Assembly: GCA_020638575.1 (NCBI GenBank)
Contig: JACKIH010000003.1
Span: forward strand, 229,501 to 293,500
DNA length: 64,000 nucleotides
Direction of reading: 5' to 3'
From: Rhodospirillaceae bacterium
GTDB lineage: Bacteria; Pseudomonadota; Alphaproteobacteria; DSM-16000; Inquilinaceae
Below the pieces are notes generated by a model. The model saw only the letters and a list, made by a program, of their open reading frames with translations, was not told the origin of the DNA and did not search any database. The stretch's first letter is position 1; every line of letters begins with the position of its first letter. This document shows, one piece after another, positions 55,595 through 64,000 of this stretch. Made by a program: the position numbers and the translations under genes.

Positions 55595-55680
55595 ATCCGT
55601 CTTCACGGAGTTGTGCCTCAACGTGCCTTGCGCCGGCTGCGGCTCGCGGCGACCTCTGACATTCAGCGAAGGAGGACGCC

Positions 55681-56049
55681 ATGATCCGCAAACCGGCACT
55701 GGCCGCCGCGGTGGCTCTGGTCTTGTCGGCACCGGTGCTGGCCGGCGAGGCCGATGTGCTCGACGCCAGCATCGATCCCGACGGCCGCGGCACCTACCGC
55801 ATCACCGTTACGGTGCGCCACGCCGACACCGGGTGGGACCACTACGCCGATGCCTGGGACGTGCTGGCGCCGGACGGCACCGTGCTGGCCACCCGCACGC
55901 TGTTCCATCCCCATGTGGACGAGCAACCCTTCACCCGCAGCCTCTCCGGTGTGGAGATCCCGGCGGACATCGCGCAGGTGACCCTCCGCGCCCATGACAG
56001 CGTCGACGGCTATGGCGGGGCGGAACTGACGGTCGACGTGCCCCGCTGA
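55681..56049 (+). CDS. Secreted protein of unknown function
   Basis: A 122-residue precursor with a clear signal peptide (MIRKPALAAAVALVLSAPVLA, cleavage near residue 21). The mature part is about 100 residues of beta-strand character with VTVRHADTGWDHYADAWDVL and the FHPHVDEQPFTRSLSGVEIP segment; no Cys. I do not recognise a named family, but it has the look of a small Ig-like beta-sandwich domain. AAGGAGGA precedes the ATG, and it is divergent from the 32-codon SOS-type gene, 145 bases away. Confidence 0.75.
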   Translation: MIRKPALAAAVALVLSAPVLAGEADVLDASIDPDGRGTYRITVTVRHADTGWDHYADAWDVLAPDGTVLATRTLFHPHVDEQPFTRSLSGVEIPADIAQVTLRAHDSVDGYGGAELTVDVPR

Positions 56050-56062
56050 CCTTCGGTTCGGG

Positions 56063-56938
56063 CTATTGCCGGCCGCCGAGTGCATCGAGCCGGGCCCGCG
56101 CCTCCGCGGCGAACCAACCCTCGGGGTAGGCGGCCAGGTAGGCCTGGAAATCGGCCGCTGCATCGCTTTGGCGGATCTGCTCCCAGAACGCCTGTTCGAT
56201 GCGCGGAGCCCCGCCCGTGGGCGACACGGGCAGGACGATGAAGGCCAGCGCGGAGGCCGAGCCCGTCTGCAGCAGGCCGACTTCGTCGTGGGTGGTGTAG
56301 CGCAGACGGTTGGCGATCAGGGCGATGGCGTCGCCCAGGGTCGTAGCCGTCTGTGACAGCCCATAGCTCACCGCGGCAGCCAGCGGGCTCGGGTAGTTGT
56401 CGCCGATGGGATCGGCCTCGGTGGCCAGCACCTGCACATCGGCGGCGGCTTCGAGAAGGGCGCCGGTGTGGGCCAGCAGCACGCCGGCATCCACCGGCGT
56501 GTCGCTCCACGGCACATCGAGAATGACCAGGCCCACCAGCCCGGCGGTGTCGACGGCCTCGATCAGCCGGGCGACGTCCATGGCCACGGTCACCCGGCCG
56601 GTTCCGCCGAGCCCCACCTGGACGCCGCCGCGACCCAGCGTGCCCAGGTAGTAGACCAGCGCCACATCCGGCGTGGCGGCCCGCAGGTCGGCGAGGGCGG
56701 CCTCCAGGTCGTCCGTGGTGGGGTCTTCCAGCAATTCCGTCTGGAAACCGGCACTTTCCAGGGCTGCCGTCACCCACGCGGCGTCCTGCGGCAGCCGCCG
56801 CAGCCGCCCGAAATCGCTGTGGGCAGCCACGACGGCCAGGCGCGTCTGGCCATCGATCAGCACCTGGCCGGAGAGGTCGACGCCACCCGCCGCCGCCGTC
56901 CACAGAAGCCAAATCGCGAAGGTCGCCAGCAGCCGCAT
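56063..56938 (-). CDS. Caspase-like (peptidase C14 fold) protein lacking the catalytic His-Cys pair
   Basis: A 291-residue protein with an N-terminal signal peptide (residues about 1-20). It follows the p20 layout: RLAVVAAHSDFGRLRRLPQD, then ALESAGFQTELLEDPTTDDLEAALADL, VALVYYLGTLG and VGLVILDVPWSDTPV. Active bacterial caspase-like proteins have YYAGHG and LDAC at these places; here T100 stands for His and P143 for Cys. The domain is therefore expected to be inactive as a peptidase. The C-terminal EQAFWEQIRQSDAAADFQAYLAAYPEGWFAAEARARL is a tetratricopeptide-like tail often seen in caspase family proteins. The ATG at 56938 has AAGGAA upstream. Confidence 0.65.
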   Translation of the reverse strand: MRLLATFAIWLLWTAAAGGVDLSGQVLIDGQTRLAVVAAHSDFGRLRRLPQDAAWVTAALESAGFQTELLEDPTTDDLEAALADLRAATPDVALVYYLGTLGRGGVQVGLGGTGRVTVAMDVARLIEAVDTAGLVGLVILDVPWSDTPVDAGVLLAHTGALLEAAADVQVLATEADPIGDNYPSPLAAAVSYGLSQTATTLGDAIALIANRLRYTTHDEVGLLQTGSASALAFIVLPVSPTGGAPRIEQAFWEQIRQSDAAADFQAYLAAYPEGWFAAEARARLDALGGRQ

Positions 56939-57116
56939 CGCCGTTTTCCTTGCCGTCGTGCCGGGTTGGCGCCCGGCCCCCTCGTGGTCGTGGCATGGCG
57001 GCGTGGCGAGCGTGTGGCCCGCAGCCTTGCATGGACGCGCTGCAGTGCCGGATGATGGCCGTGTCATTGCCTGCCACGTTCGGCCAAAATGGATTGATGG
57101 GGAAGGGGTTAGCGGG

Positions 57117-58109
57117 GTGTTCTCCCACCGCCTCTGCGTTGCGCCGATGATGGATTGGACGGACCGGCACGACCGGTACTTCCTGCGCCTCATCACGCGC
57201 CACGCCCGGCTGTACACAGAGATGCTCACCACCGGCGCGGTGATCCACGGCGACCGGGCGCGCCTGCTGGGGTTGTCCAGCGAAGAGCATCCGGTGGCCC
57301 TGCAACTCGGCGGGGCGGAGCCCGATGCCATGGCGCGGGCAGCGGCGATCGGCCAAAGCTGGGGCTACGACGAGATCAACATCAATTGCGGCTGCCCCAG
57401 CGACCGGGTACAGGCCGGCCGCTTCGGCGCCTGCCTGATGGCCGAGCCCGACCTTGTGGCGGCCTGCGTGCGTGCCATGCGCCGCGAGGTCGACGTTCCG
57501 GTGACGGTGAAGTGCCGGATCGGCATCGACGACGATGCCGGCGACGAACGCTTGCGCCGGTTCGTCGGCACGGTGGCGGAGGCGGGGGTGGGCGTGTTCG
57601 CCATCCATGCCCGCAAGGCGTGGCTGAAGGGCTTGAGCCCGAAGCAGAACCGGGAGGTACCGCCGCTGGACTACGCCATGGTGCGGCGGCTGAAAGCAGA
57701 TCGCCCAGAGCTGACCATCGTGCTCAATGGCGGCATCGAAACCCTTGATCAGGCTGGAGATTTTCTGGCCGACCTGGATGGCGTGATGCTGGGCCGCGCG
57801 GCCTACCAAACCCCCTATGTGCTGGCCGAGGCCGACCGGCGGTTCTTCGATCCGGCGGCACCGGTGCCGACGCGGCGGGAGATCGTGGAGCGCCTGATCG
57901 GCTATATCGACCGGGAAACCGGCATCGGCGTGCCGCTGGCGGCGATCACCCGGCACATCCTGGGCCTCTTCGCCGGGGTGCCGGGGGCACGCGCCTGGCG
58001 CCGCCATCTGTCGGAAAACGCCCACTGCCCGGGTGCCGATGCTTCGGTGGTGCGGGCCGCCCTCGCACGGGCTGAAGCCAGTGCTGCCGCCGTTGCCCGG
58101 GCCGCCTAG
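57117..58109 (+). CDS. dusA: tRNA-dihydrouridine synthase DusA
   Basis: A 330-residue FMN-dependent reductase that makes dihydrouridine at positions 20/20a of tRNA. DusA landmarks are VAPMMDWTDRHDRYFLR, LQLGGAEP, the catalytic Cys in INCGCPSDRVQAGRFGACLM, VTVKCRIGIDD, HARKAWLKGLSPKQNREVPPLDY (DusA-specific) and LNGGIE. No ATG fits; a GTG at 57117 with GGAAGGGG eight bases upstream gives the normal N terminus. Divergent from the caspase-like gene. Confidence 0.9.
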   Translation: MFSHRLCVAPMMDWTDRHDRYFLRLITRHARLYTEMLTTGAVIHGDRARLLGLSSEEHPVALQLGGAEPDAMARAAAIGQSWGYDEININCGCPSDRVQAGRFGACLMAEPDLVAACVRAMRREVDVPVTVKCRIGIDDDAGDERLRRFVGTVAEAGVGVFAIHARKAWLKGLSPKQNREVPPLDYAMVRRLKADRPELTIVLNGGIETLDQAGDFLADLDGVMLGRAAYQTPYVLAEADRRFFDPAAPVPTRREIVERLIGYIDRETGIGVPLAAITRHILGLFAGVPGARAWRRHLSENAHCPGADASVVRAALARAEASAAAVARAA

Positions 58110-58321
58110 AAAATCTCGCCATTAGAATACGTTGGATCAGTCTGCTCAGGGTTGGGCAGAGAATGCACAGCGATTAAACGTATAATAAATTCGTTATACA
58201 TTGGTTTTGGGCTGTGCTTAGGTTTCCACAGATGCGGTGCCGAACGAGACCGAGTCACGGTTGGCCGCAACGGCGCCACCTCCCACCCCACAGCCAATCG
58301 GAACAACAGGGACCCCAAGCC

Positions 58322-58849
58322 ATGCCCCAGGCTGCCCCCGTCACCACCACCTTGAACGATGTCGATCTGGCGGCCGTCGGCGGTCTGATCGAAAAGGTGA
58401 AGGCCGAACCCGGCGTCGCCGCCACCACCTGGGCGGCCGAGGTCGCCTGGGCCGGCGGCTTCCGCTCCGAAGCCAAGGTGCGGACGTTCGCACCGGCGCG
58501 GTCCGACGAGCCCGCCCAGCTCGGCGGAACCGACACCGGGTCAAACCCGGTGGAACAGGTGCTGGGGGCGCTCGGCAACTGCCTGGCCGTGGGCTACGCC
58601 GCCAACGCCACGGCGGCCGGGATCGAAATCCGCAGCCTGCGCATCGAGGTCTCCGGCAATATCGACCTGCACGCCTTCCTAGGCCTGCGGCCCGGCCATG
58701 CCGGCTTCGCCAACGTGTCGGCCAAGGTGCACCTGGACACCGACGCCTCGCCGGACGCGGTGCAGGCGCTGCACGAGACGGTGACCAGCACGTCTCCGGT
58801 CGGCCACACCCTGGCCCACCCGGTCGCGGTGTCCGTCGAGCTGGCCTGA
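58322..58849 (+). CDS. OsmC-family protein
   Basis: A 175-residue OsmC/Ohr-fold protein. The SNPVEQVLGALGNCLAVGYAANA helix carries the conserved peroxidatic-type Cys C87, the only Cys in the protein. The second Cys of classical OsmC/Ohr is absent; the equivalent place reads TSPVGHTL. It may belong to the one-Cys or non-peroxidatic OsmC group. AGGGA precedes the ATG. The 212-base gap upstream has an AT-rich stretch with TATAAT at 58181-58186, a possible -10. Confidence 0.8.
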   Translation: MPQAAPVTTTLNDVDLAAVGGLIEKVKAEPGVAATTWAAEVAWAGGFRSEAKVRTFAPARSDEPAQLGGTDTGSNPVEQVLGALGNCLAVGYAANATAAGIEIRSLRIEVSGNIDLHAFLGLRPGHAGFANVSAKVHLDTDASPDAVQALHETVTSTSPVGHTLAHPVAVSVELA

Positions 58850-58997
58850 CCGCCTGCCTGACTGAGGGCGGCCTTGCGCGCAAGCGGGGCTGCCCGGCGC
58901 GGGGTGGCCGGCGGGCGCGGCGGCAAGGGCGTGGAAACTTGCCGGCGGGCGCACTAGTGTTCGGGCCGCCCACGCCACGGACCCAGCGGGACATCCC

Positions 58998-60323
58998 ATG
59001 CGCCGATCGAGACTGCTGCTACCCACCTTGAAGGAAACGCCCGCGGAGGCGGAAATCGTCTCCCACCGCCTGATGCTGCGTGCCGGCATGGTCCGCCAGG
59101 CGTCCGCCGGCATCTACAACTGGCTGCCGCTGGGCTACCGAGTGCTGCGCAAGGTCGAACAGATCGTGCGCGAGGAGCAGGACGCCACCGGTGCGCAGGA
59201 AATGCTGATGCCGACCATCCAGTCGGCCGATCTGTGGCGCGAGAGCGGGCGCTACGACGACTACGGCAAGGAGATGCTGCGCATCCAGGACCGCCACGAG
59301 CGCGACCTGCTGTACGGTCCCACCAACGAGGAGCAGATCACCGACATCTTTAGGAAGTCGGTGATGAGCTACCGCGAGCTTCCCAAGCTGCTCTACCACA
59401 TCCAGTGGAAGTTCCGCGACGAGGTGCGGCCGCGCTTCGGGGTGATGCGCGGGCGCGAATTCCTGATGAAGGACGCCTACAGCTTCGATACGGATTTTGA
59501 TGGAGCCAAAAGGGCTTACAACAAAATGTTCGTATCCTATCTGCGCATCTTTGCGCGCATGGGACTGCGCGCCATCCCCATGGAGGCGGAAACCGGCCCC
59601 ATCGGCGGCAACCTCAGCCACGAGTTCATCATCTTGGCCGACACCGGCGAGAGCGAGGTGTTCTGCCACCGCGACTACATCGAGCACGACGTGCTGTCCC
59701 ACGCGGTGGACTACGAGGCCGATCTGGAGCCCATCGTCGGGTTCTGGACGGAAAAATACGCCCGCACCGACGAAAAGCACGATCCCGCCGCGTTCGCCGC
59801 GGAGGTGCCGGCCGACAAGCAGGTGAGCCGGCGCGGCATCGAGGTGGGGCACATCTTCTATTTCGGCACCAAGTATTCCGCCCCCATGGGGGCGACGGTG
59901 TCGACGGCCGACGGCCAGTCCGTGCCCGTGCACATGGGCAGCTACGGCGTCGGCGTGTCGCGCCTGCCGGCCGCCATCATCGAAGCCAGCCACGACGAGG
60001 CGGGCATCATCTGGCCCGATGCAGTGGCGCCTTACACGGTCGGCCTGATCAACCTGAAGACGGGCGATGCAGCCTGCGATACCGCCTGCGAAGATCTCTA
60101 TAACCGCCTGAACAGCAACGGCTTCGATACGCTCTACGATGACCGGGAAGAGCGCGCCGGGGCGAAATTCGCCGATATGGACCTGATCGGCCTGCCTTGG
60201 CAGGTGATCGTCGGTCCGCGCGGACTTGCCAACGGCCAGGTGGAGTTGAAGCGCCGGGCGACGGGCGAACGCCACGAGGTGGCCATGGCCGACGTGCCGG
60301 CACGCATCGCTGCACACGTCTGA
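58998..60323 (+). CDS. proS: Prolyl-tRNA synthetase, short form
   Basis: A 441-residue class II synthetase. Motif 1 (GYRVLRKVEQIVREE), motif 2 (FRDEVRPRFGVMRGREFLMKDAYSF) and motif 3 (GSYGVGVSRLPAAIIE) are visible, with TNEEQI in between. It lacks the approximately 180-residue editing insertion between motifs 2 and 3 found in E. coli ProS, the normal alphaproteobacterial form. A free-standing editing protein is expected elsewhere. It is first in the proS-lolC/E-lolD-dnaE series. Confidence 0.95.
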   Translation: MRRSRLLLPTLKETPAEAEIVSHRLMLRAGMVRQASAGIYNWLPLGYRVLRKVEQIVREEQDATGAQEMLMPTIQSADLWRESGRYDDYGKEMLRIQDRHERDLLYGPTNEEQITDIFRKSVMSYRELPKLLYHIQWKFRDEVRPRFGVMRGREFLMKDAYSFDTDFDGAKRAYNKMFVSYLRIFARMGLRAIPMEAETGPIGGNLSHEFIILADTGESEVFCHRDYIEHDVLSHAVDYEADLEPIVGFWTEKYARTDEKHDPAAFAAEVPADKQVSRRGIEVGHIFYFGTKYSAPMGATVSTADGQSVPVHMGSYGVGVSRLPAAIIEASHDEAGIIWPDAVAPYTVGLINLKTGDAACDTACEDLYNRLNSNGFDTLYDDREERAGAKFADMDLIGLPWQVIVGPRGLANGQVELKRRATGERHEVAMADVPARIAAHV

Positions 60324-60441
60324 GAGACCGCCTTTTCCCCACCACAAACGCCACCACATTGGCGACAAGCTCGACGGACCGTCCCACTGGGCCATGGCCC
60401 TTGGAAAATCCCCGGGCACCGCAACGGAAGAGACGACCGGA

Positions 60442-61680
60442 ATGGGTGCATTCCAGCGAATGGTGGCGTGGCGCTACCTGCGGGCACGGCGCAGCGAGGG
60501 CTTCATCTCGGTGATCGCCGGCTTCTCCATGGTCGGTATCGCGCTTGGCGTCGGCACGCTGATCGTGGTGATGGCCGTGATGAACGGCTTCCGCCAGGAA
60601 CTGGTGGAGCGCGTGCTGGGGTTGAACGGCCATCTCGGCATCTACGGCAACGGCCGCGCCCTCAGCGACTACGAGGAACTGGCCGACGAAGTGGCGGACA
60701 TGGACGGCGTTACCCTGGTGGCGCCGGTGGTGGAAGGCCAGGTGCTGGTCACCGTGCGCGGCGTGGCCAGCGGTGCCCGCGTGCGCGGCGTGCCGGCCGG
60801 ATACCTGCACCAGCGTCCCGCCCTGGCCGACGATCTCTACCCGCAGGATGTCGACTTTTCCGACGGCGACTCCATCGCCATCGGTGCCGATATGGCCCAG
60901 CGGCTGGGCGTTGCCGTGGGCGACCGCATGACCCTGATCTCGCCGGAAGGCAATCCCGGCCCCTTCGGCACCATGCCGCGGCTGCGCGACTACAGCGTCG
61001 TCGCCCTGTTCGATTCCGGCATGTACGAGTACGACAATTCCTACATCTACATGCCGCTGACCGCCGCCCAGCAGTTCTTCCGCCTGGGCGAAGCGGTGAC
61101 CACGCTGGAGGTGTTCGTCGACCACCCCGAGGAGATCGCCGACATCCGAACGCGGATGCGCGAAGCCATCGGCACCGAAGGCCGGGTGTGGGACTGGCAG
61201 GAAGCCAACACCAGCCTGATCACGGCCCTGCAGGTGGAACGCAACGTCATGTTCCTGATCCTCACCCTGATCATCCTGGTGGCGGCCTTCAACGTCATCG
61301 CCGGGCTGGTGATGCTGGTGAAGGACAAGGGCAGGGACATCGCCATCATGCGCACCATGGGGGCGTCGCGCGGCATGGTGATGGGGGTGTTCCTGATCAC
61401 CGGCACGTCCATCGGCGTCGTCGGCACCATCGCCGGCTTCGTCCTCGGTGCGCTGTTTGCCGACAACATCCAGTCGATCCAGCGCTGGATCGAAGACATC
61501 AGCGGCACCCAGGTGTGGGACCCCACCATGCGCTTCCTCACCGAAATGCCGGCGCGCATGGACTGGTGGGAGACCGGGGCGGTGGTGGCGATGGCTTTGG
61601 CGCTGTCCTTCCTCGCCACGCTCTACCCGTCGTGGCGGGCGGCCCGGCTCGATCCGGTGGAGGCCCTGCGCTATGAGTGA
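60442..61680 (+). CDS. lolC: Lipoprotein-releasing ABC transporter permease (LolC/LolE)
   Basis: A 412-residue MacB-like permease: one N-terminal helix (ISVIAGFSMVGIALGVGTLIVVMAVMNGF), a large periplasmic domain (about residues 45-260) and three C-terminal helices around MRTMGASRGMVMGVFLITG and LYPSWRAARLDPVEALRYE. It extracts outer-membrane lipoproteins for transfer to LolA. A single LolC/E gene, presumably a homodimer, fits this class. The start at 60442 corresponds to the family N terminus; an ATG at 60394 adds 16 residues and lacks a ribosome binding site. It overlaps lolD by eight bases. Confidence 0.9.
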   Translation: MGAFQRMVAWRYLRARRSEGFISVIAGFSMVGIALGVGTLIVVMAVMNGFRQELVERVLGLNGHLGIYGNGRALSDYEELADEVADMDGVTLVAPVVEGQVLVTVRGVASGARVRGVPAGYLHQRPALADDLYPQDVDFSDGDSIAIGADMAQRLGVAVGDRMTLISPEGNPGPFGTMPRLRDYSVVALFDSGMYEYDNSYIYMPLTAAQQFFRLGEAVTTLEVFVDHPEEIADIRTRMREAIGTEGRVWDWQEANTSLITALQVERNVMFLILTLIILVAAFNVIAGLVMLVKDKGRDIAIMRTMGASRGMVMGVFLITGTSIGVVGTIAGFVLGALFADNIQSIQRWIEDISGTQVWDPTMRFLTEMPARMDWWETGAVVAMALALSFLATLYPSWRAARLDPVEALRYE

Positions 61681-62380
61681 CGAAATGGTCCCCAGCGCGC
61701 TCCGCCTCAGCGCCATCACCCGCACCTTTCGCCAGGCCGACGCGTCCCTGGAGGTGCTGCGCGGCGTCGACCTGGAGGTGCGGCCGGGCGAGATGGTGGC
61801 CCTGGTCGGTCCCAGCGGGGCCGGCAAATCCACGCTACTGCAGATCGCCGGCCTGCTGGAGAAACCGACCTCCGGGCAAGTGGCGATCGCCGGCCAGGAA
61901 ACCGCCCGCATGGGAGATCGCGAGCGCACCCAGCTTCGCTCCACAACCATCGGATTCGTCTACCAGTTCCACCATCTGCTGCCGGAGTTCACCGCCCTGG
62001 AGAACGTCATGCTGCCGCAGATCATCGCCGACCGGCCGAAGCGCGTGGCGCGGGAGCGGGCGAAGGAGCTGCTCGACCAGGTGGGGCTGGCGGCACGCAC
62101 CAGCCATCGGCCGGCGCGCCTGTCGGGCGGCGAGCAGCAGCGCGTCGCCATCGCCCGGGCGCTGGCCAACGCGCCGGCCCTGTTGCTGGCCGACGAACCC
62201 ACGGGCAACCTGGATCAGGGCACATCGGACGGCGTGTTCGCCATGCTCCAGGACCTGGTGGCCAACTCCGCCACCGGTGCGCTGGTGGCCACCCACAACC
62301 TGGACCTGGCCCACCGCATGACGCGCATCGTGGAAATCCGCGACGGCCGAGTCGCCGCCGTACCGCCTGCCGCCGCCTGA
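61673..62380 (+). CDS. lolD: Lipoprotein-releasing ABC transporter ATP-binding protein LolD
   Basis: A 235-residue ABC ATPase: Walker A GPSGAGKS, QFHHLLPEFTALENV (a LolD-typical Q-loop region), signature LSGGEQQRVAIARALAN and Walker B LLLADEPTGNLD. It pairs with the overlapping LolC/E gene. GGAGG precedes the ATG. Confidence 0.93.
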   Translation: MSDEMVPSALRLSAITRTFRQADASLEVLRGVDLEVRPGEMVALVGPSGAGKSTLLQIAGLLEKPTSGQVAIAGQETARMGDRERTQLRSTTIGFVYQFHHLLPEFTALENVMLPQIIADRPKRVARERAKELLDQVGLAARTSHRPARLSGGEQQRVAIARALANAPALLLADEPTGNLDQGTSDGVFAMLQDLVANSATGALVATHNLDLAHRMTRIVEIRDGRVAAVPPAAA

Positions 62381-62487
62381 ACTCCGGGTCGCCGGCGGCC
62401 AGACGGTCGCCCGATCGGCGCTTGGTGGGTTCAGGTCAGGCGGGCAAGCCGGCATGATGGGGGAGCCCGTCGCCAAAGGTCGCCCGC

Positions 62488-64000
62488 ATGCCCGCCAGCT
62501 TCGTTCACCTGCGCACCCATTCGGCCTATTCGCTGAGCGAAGGGGCCTTGCGCTTGAAAGACCTGGTGAAGCTGTGCCGCGGGGCCGGGATGCCGGCGGT
62601 GGCGGTGACGGACACCAACAACCTATTCGGCGCGCTCGAATTCGCGCTCGCGGCGTCCGAGGCCGGTATCCAGCCCATCGTGGGGGCCGTGCTCAGCTTG
62701 GCGGACGAGGCGGTGGCGGAGCCGCCCAGCCGCGCCGGCCACGCCCAGATCGTGTTGCTGGTGCAGTCGGACGCCGGCTACCGGGCGCTGATGCGCCTGG
62801 TCAGCGACGCCTTTCTGCGAACCGAGCCGGGCGAGGCGCCGCACATCACCTGGAGCGCGCTGGCAGCGGGAACGGACGGGCTGATCTGCCTTACCGGCGG
62901 CACCTCGGGGCCGGTGGCGCATGGGCTGCTGGAAGGCCGGCCGGCGGTGGCGGAAGCGGCACTGGCCCGTCTGCAGGCGCTGTTCCCTGGCCGGCTTTAC
63001 GTGGAACTTCAACGCCATGGCCTGGCCGATGAAGACCGCATCGAAGAAGCCTTGGTGGAGCTGGCCTACGCCCACGACCTGCCGCTGGTGGCCACCAACG
63101 ACGCCTATTTTGCCGATGCCGGCATGTACGAGGCCCACGACGCGCTGCTGTGCATCGCCGACGGCGCCTATGTGGCGGAGCCCGACCGGCGGCGGCTGAC
63201 GCCCGAACACCGGCTGAAGACGCCGTCGGAAATGCGCGCCCTCTTTGCCGATCTGCCGGAAGCGGTGGACAACACCGTGGTGATTGCCCGGCGCTGCGCC
63301 TTCATGCCCGAACGCCGCGCGCCCATCCTGCCGCATTTCCCCACGGGCGACGGCCGCAGCGAAGCCGAGGAGCTGCGCCTCCAGGCCGAGGAGGGGCTGC
63401 GCCGGCGCCTCGACACCCAGGTGTTCACCGCCGACATGGACAAGGCCCGGCGGGCGGAGGTGACCGCGGCATATTTCGAGCGCCTGGCCTTCGAGCTGGG
63501 CGTGATCGAAGCCAAGGAGTTCCCCGGCTACTTCCTGATCGTGGCGGACTTCATCCAGTGGGCGAAGCGCCACGACATCCCGGTGGGGCCGGGCCGCGGC
63601 TCCGGCGCCGGGTCGGTGGCGGCCTGGGCGCTCAGCATCACCGATCTCGATCCCATCCGCTTCGGCCTTCTGTTCGAGCGCTTCTTGAACCCCGAACGTC
63701 CGTCCATGCCGGACTTCGACGTGGATTTCTGCCAGGACCGGCGCGACGAGGTGATCCGCTACGTGCAGGAGCGCTACGGCGACGACCGCGTGGCCCAGAT
63801 CATCACCTTCGGCAAGCTGCAGGCCCGCGCGGTGCTGCGCGATGTCGGCCGGGTGCTGCAGATGCCCTACGGCCAGGTCGACCGGCTGTGCAAGCTGGTG
63901 CCCAACAACCCGGCCAAGCCGGTCACCCTGCAACAGGCGATCGACGGCGAGCCGCAGCTCCAATCGGCCCGCCGGGCTGAAGCCACCGTCGCAAAGCTGA
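62488..64000 (+). CDS. dnaE: DNA polymerase III subunit alpha (DnaE), 3' end outside the window
   Basis: 504 residues of the replicative polymerase are visible before the window ends. The PHP domain opens with THSAYSLSEGALRLKDLVKL and AVTDTNNLFGALEF. The palm begins FPGYFLIVADFIQWAK and GPGRGSGAGSVAAWAL, and PDFDVDFCQDRRDEVI holds two of the three catalytic Asp (D411 and D413, matching D401 and D403 of E. coli); the third is beyond the edge. The PHP domain has THSA instead of the more usual HSxYS pattern with additional His, suggesting an inactive PHP site as in most proteobacterial DnaE. It follows lolD by 107 bases. Confidence 0.95.
   Translation, partial: MPASFVHLRTHSAYSLSEGALRLKDLVKLCRGAGMPAVAVTDTNNLFGALEFALAASEAGIQPIVGAVLSLADEAVAEPPSRAGHAQIVLLVQSDAGYRALMRLVSDAFLRTEPGEAPHITWSALAAGTDGLICLTGGTSGPVAHGLLEGRPAVAEAALARLQALFPGRLYVELQRHGLADEDRIEEALVELAYAHDLPLVATNDAYFADAGMYEAHDALLCIADGAYVAEPDRRRLTPEHRLKTPSEMRALFADLPEAVDNTVVIARRCAFMPERRAPILPHFPTGDGRSEAEELRLQAEEGLRRRLDTQVFTADMDKARRAEVTAAYFERLAFELGVIEAKEFPGYFLIVADFIQWAKRHDIPVGPGRGSGAGSVAAWALSITDLDPIRFGLLFERFLNPERPSMPDFDVDFCQDRRDEVIRYVQERYGDDRVAQIITFGKLQARAVLRDVGRVLQMPYGQVDRLCKLVPNNPAKPVTLQQAIDGEPQLQSARRAEATVAKL

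Noticed and set aside
58106..58318. 70-codon minus-strand frame in the dusA/osmC gap
   Set aside because: It overlaps the likely osmC promoter region, has no ribosome binding site and no domain.

Overview
The window is a GC-rich bacterial chromosome segment, most likely from an alphaproteobacterium of the Rhodospirillales kind. Three things support this: the gene order proS-lolC/E-lolD-dnaE at the right end, a short prolyl-tRNA synthetase without the editing insertion, and GTTC-N7-GTTC LexA-type boxes. lptD indicates a lipopolysaccharide outer membrane. I see no rRNA, tRNA, CRISPR array, insertion sequence or prophage. Genes are dense and largely in co-directional operons.

Left part (1-25302) is nutrient scavenging. 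Positions 1-7674 (+) hold an amide-utilisation operon: an AmiC-like sensor (cut by the window edge), an AmiR-like ANTAR antiterminator, a complete UrtABCDE/FmdDEF-type ABC importer and an FmdA-type formamidase/acetamidase. Positions 7736-18639 (-) hold a second catabolic block: a TRAP transporter (DctP, DctQ, DctM), an ATP-dependent hydantoinase/oxoprolinase pair (subunit A carries an apparent -1 frameshift), a class-III aminotransferase, a thiamine-diphosphate enzyme and a beta-keto acid cleavage enzyme. A divergent GntR/FCD regulator at 19002 probably controls it through two copies of a TGATATATCA-centred palindrome, one ahead of the TRAP genes and one ahead of the hydantoinase genes. Positions 19758-25302 (-) reproduce the E. 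coli ydcSTUV-patD arrangement (putrescine-type ABC importer plus gamma-aminobutyraldehyde dehydrogenase), with a LysR gene behind it.

Middle part (26447-42227) is envelope and stress functions. It holds a Pmp3 / DUF883-like / holin-like / AI-2E-type membrane-protein cluster, a minus-strand run of phospholipase D-like, transglutaminase-like, metallophosphatase and lipid-kinase genes, then ygiD, a membrane fatty-acid desaturase, the divergent oxyR-katG pair, a ROK repressor, a 1-kb stretch without a convincing gene and a secreted fasciclin-domain protein.

Right part (42485-64000) is envelope biogenesis and core information processing: ydbH-ynbE-ydbL (lipid transport to the outer membrane), an SLC13 transporter, lptD, an RhlE-type helicase, an isochorismatase-like hydrolase, parE, a YciA-like thioesterase, dusA, an OsmC protein, proS, lolC/E, lolD and the 5' part of dnaE.

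The most interesting item is an easily missed 32-codon gene at 55438-55536 (-). It encodes a single-span membrane peptide, has a strong ribosome binding site, and sits behind a promoter whose -35 and -10 elements are each overlapped by a LexA-type box. It has the size, topology and control expected of a SidA-like SOS cell-division inhibitor. Next to it are a secreted orphan protein and a caspase-like protein that has lost both catalytic residues.
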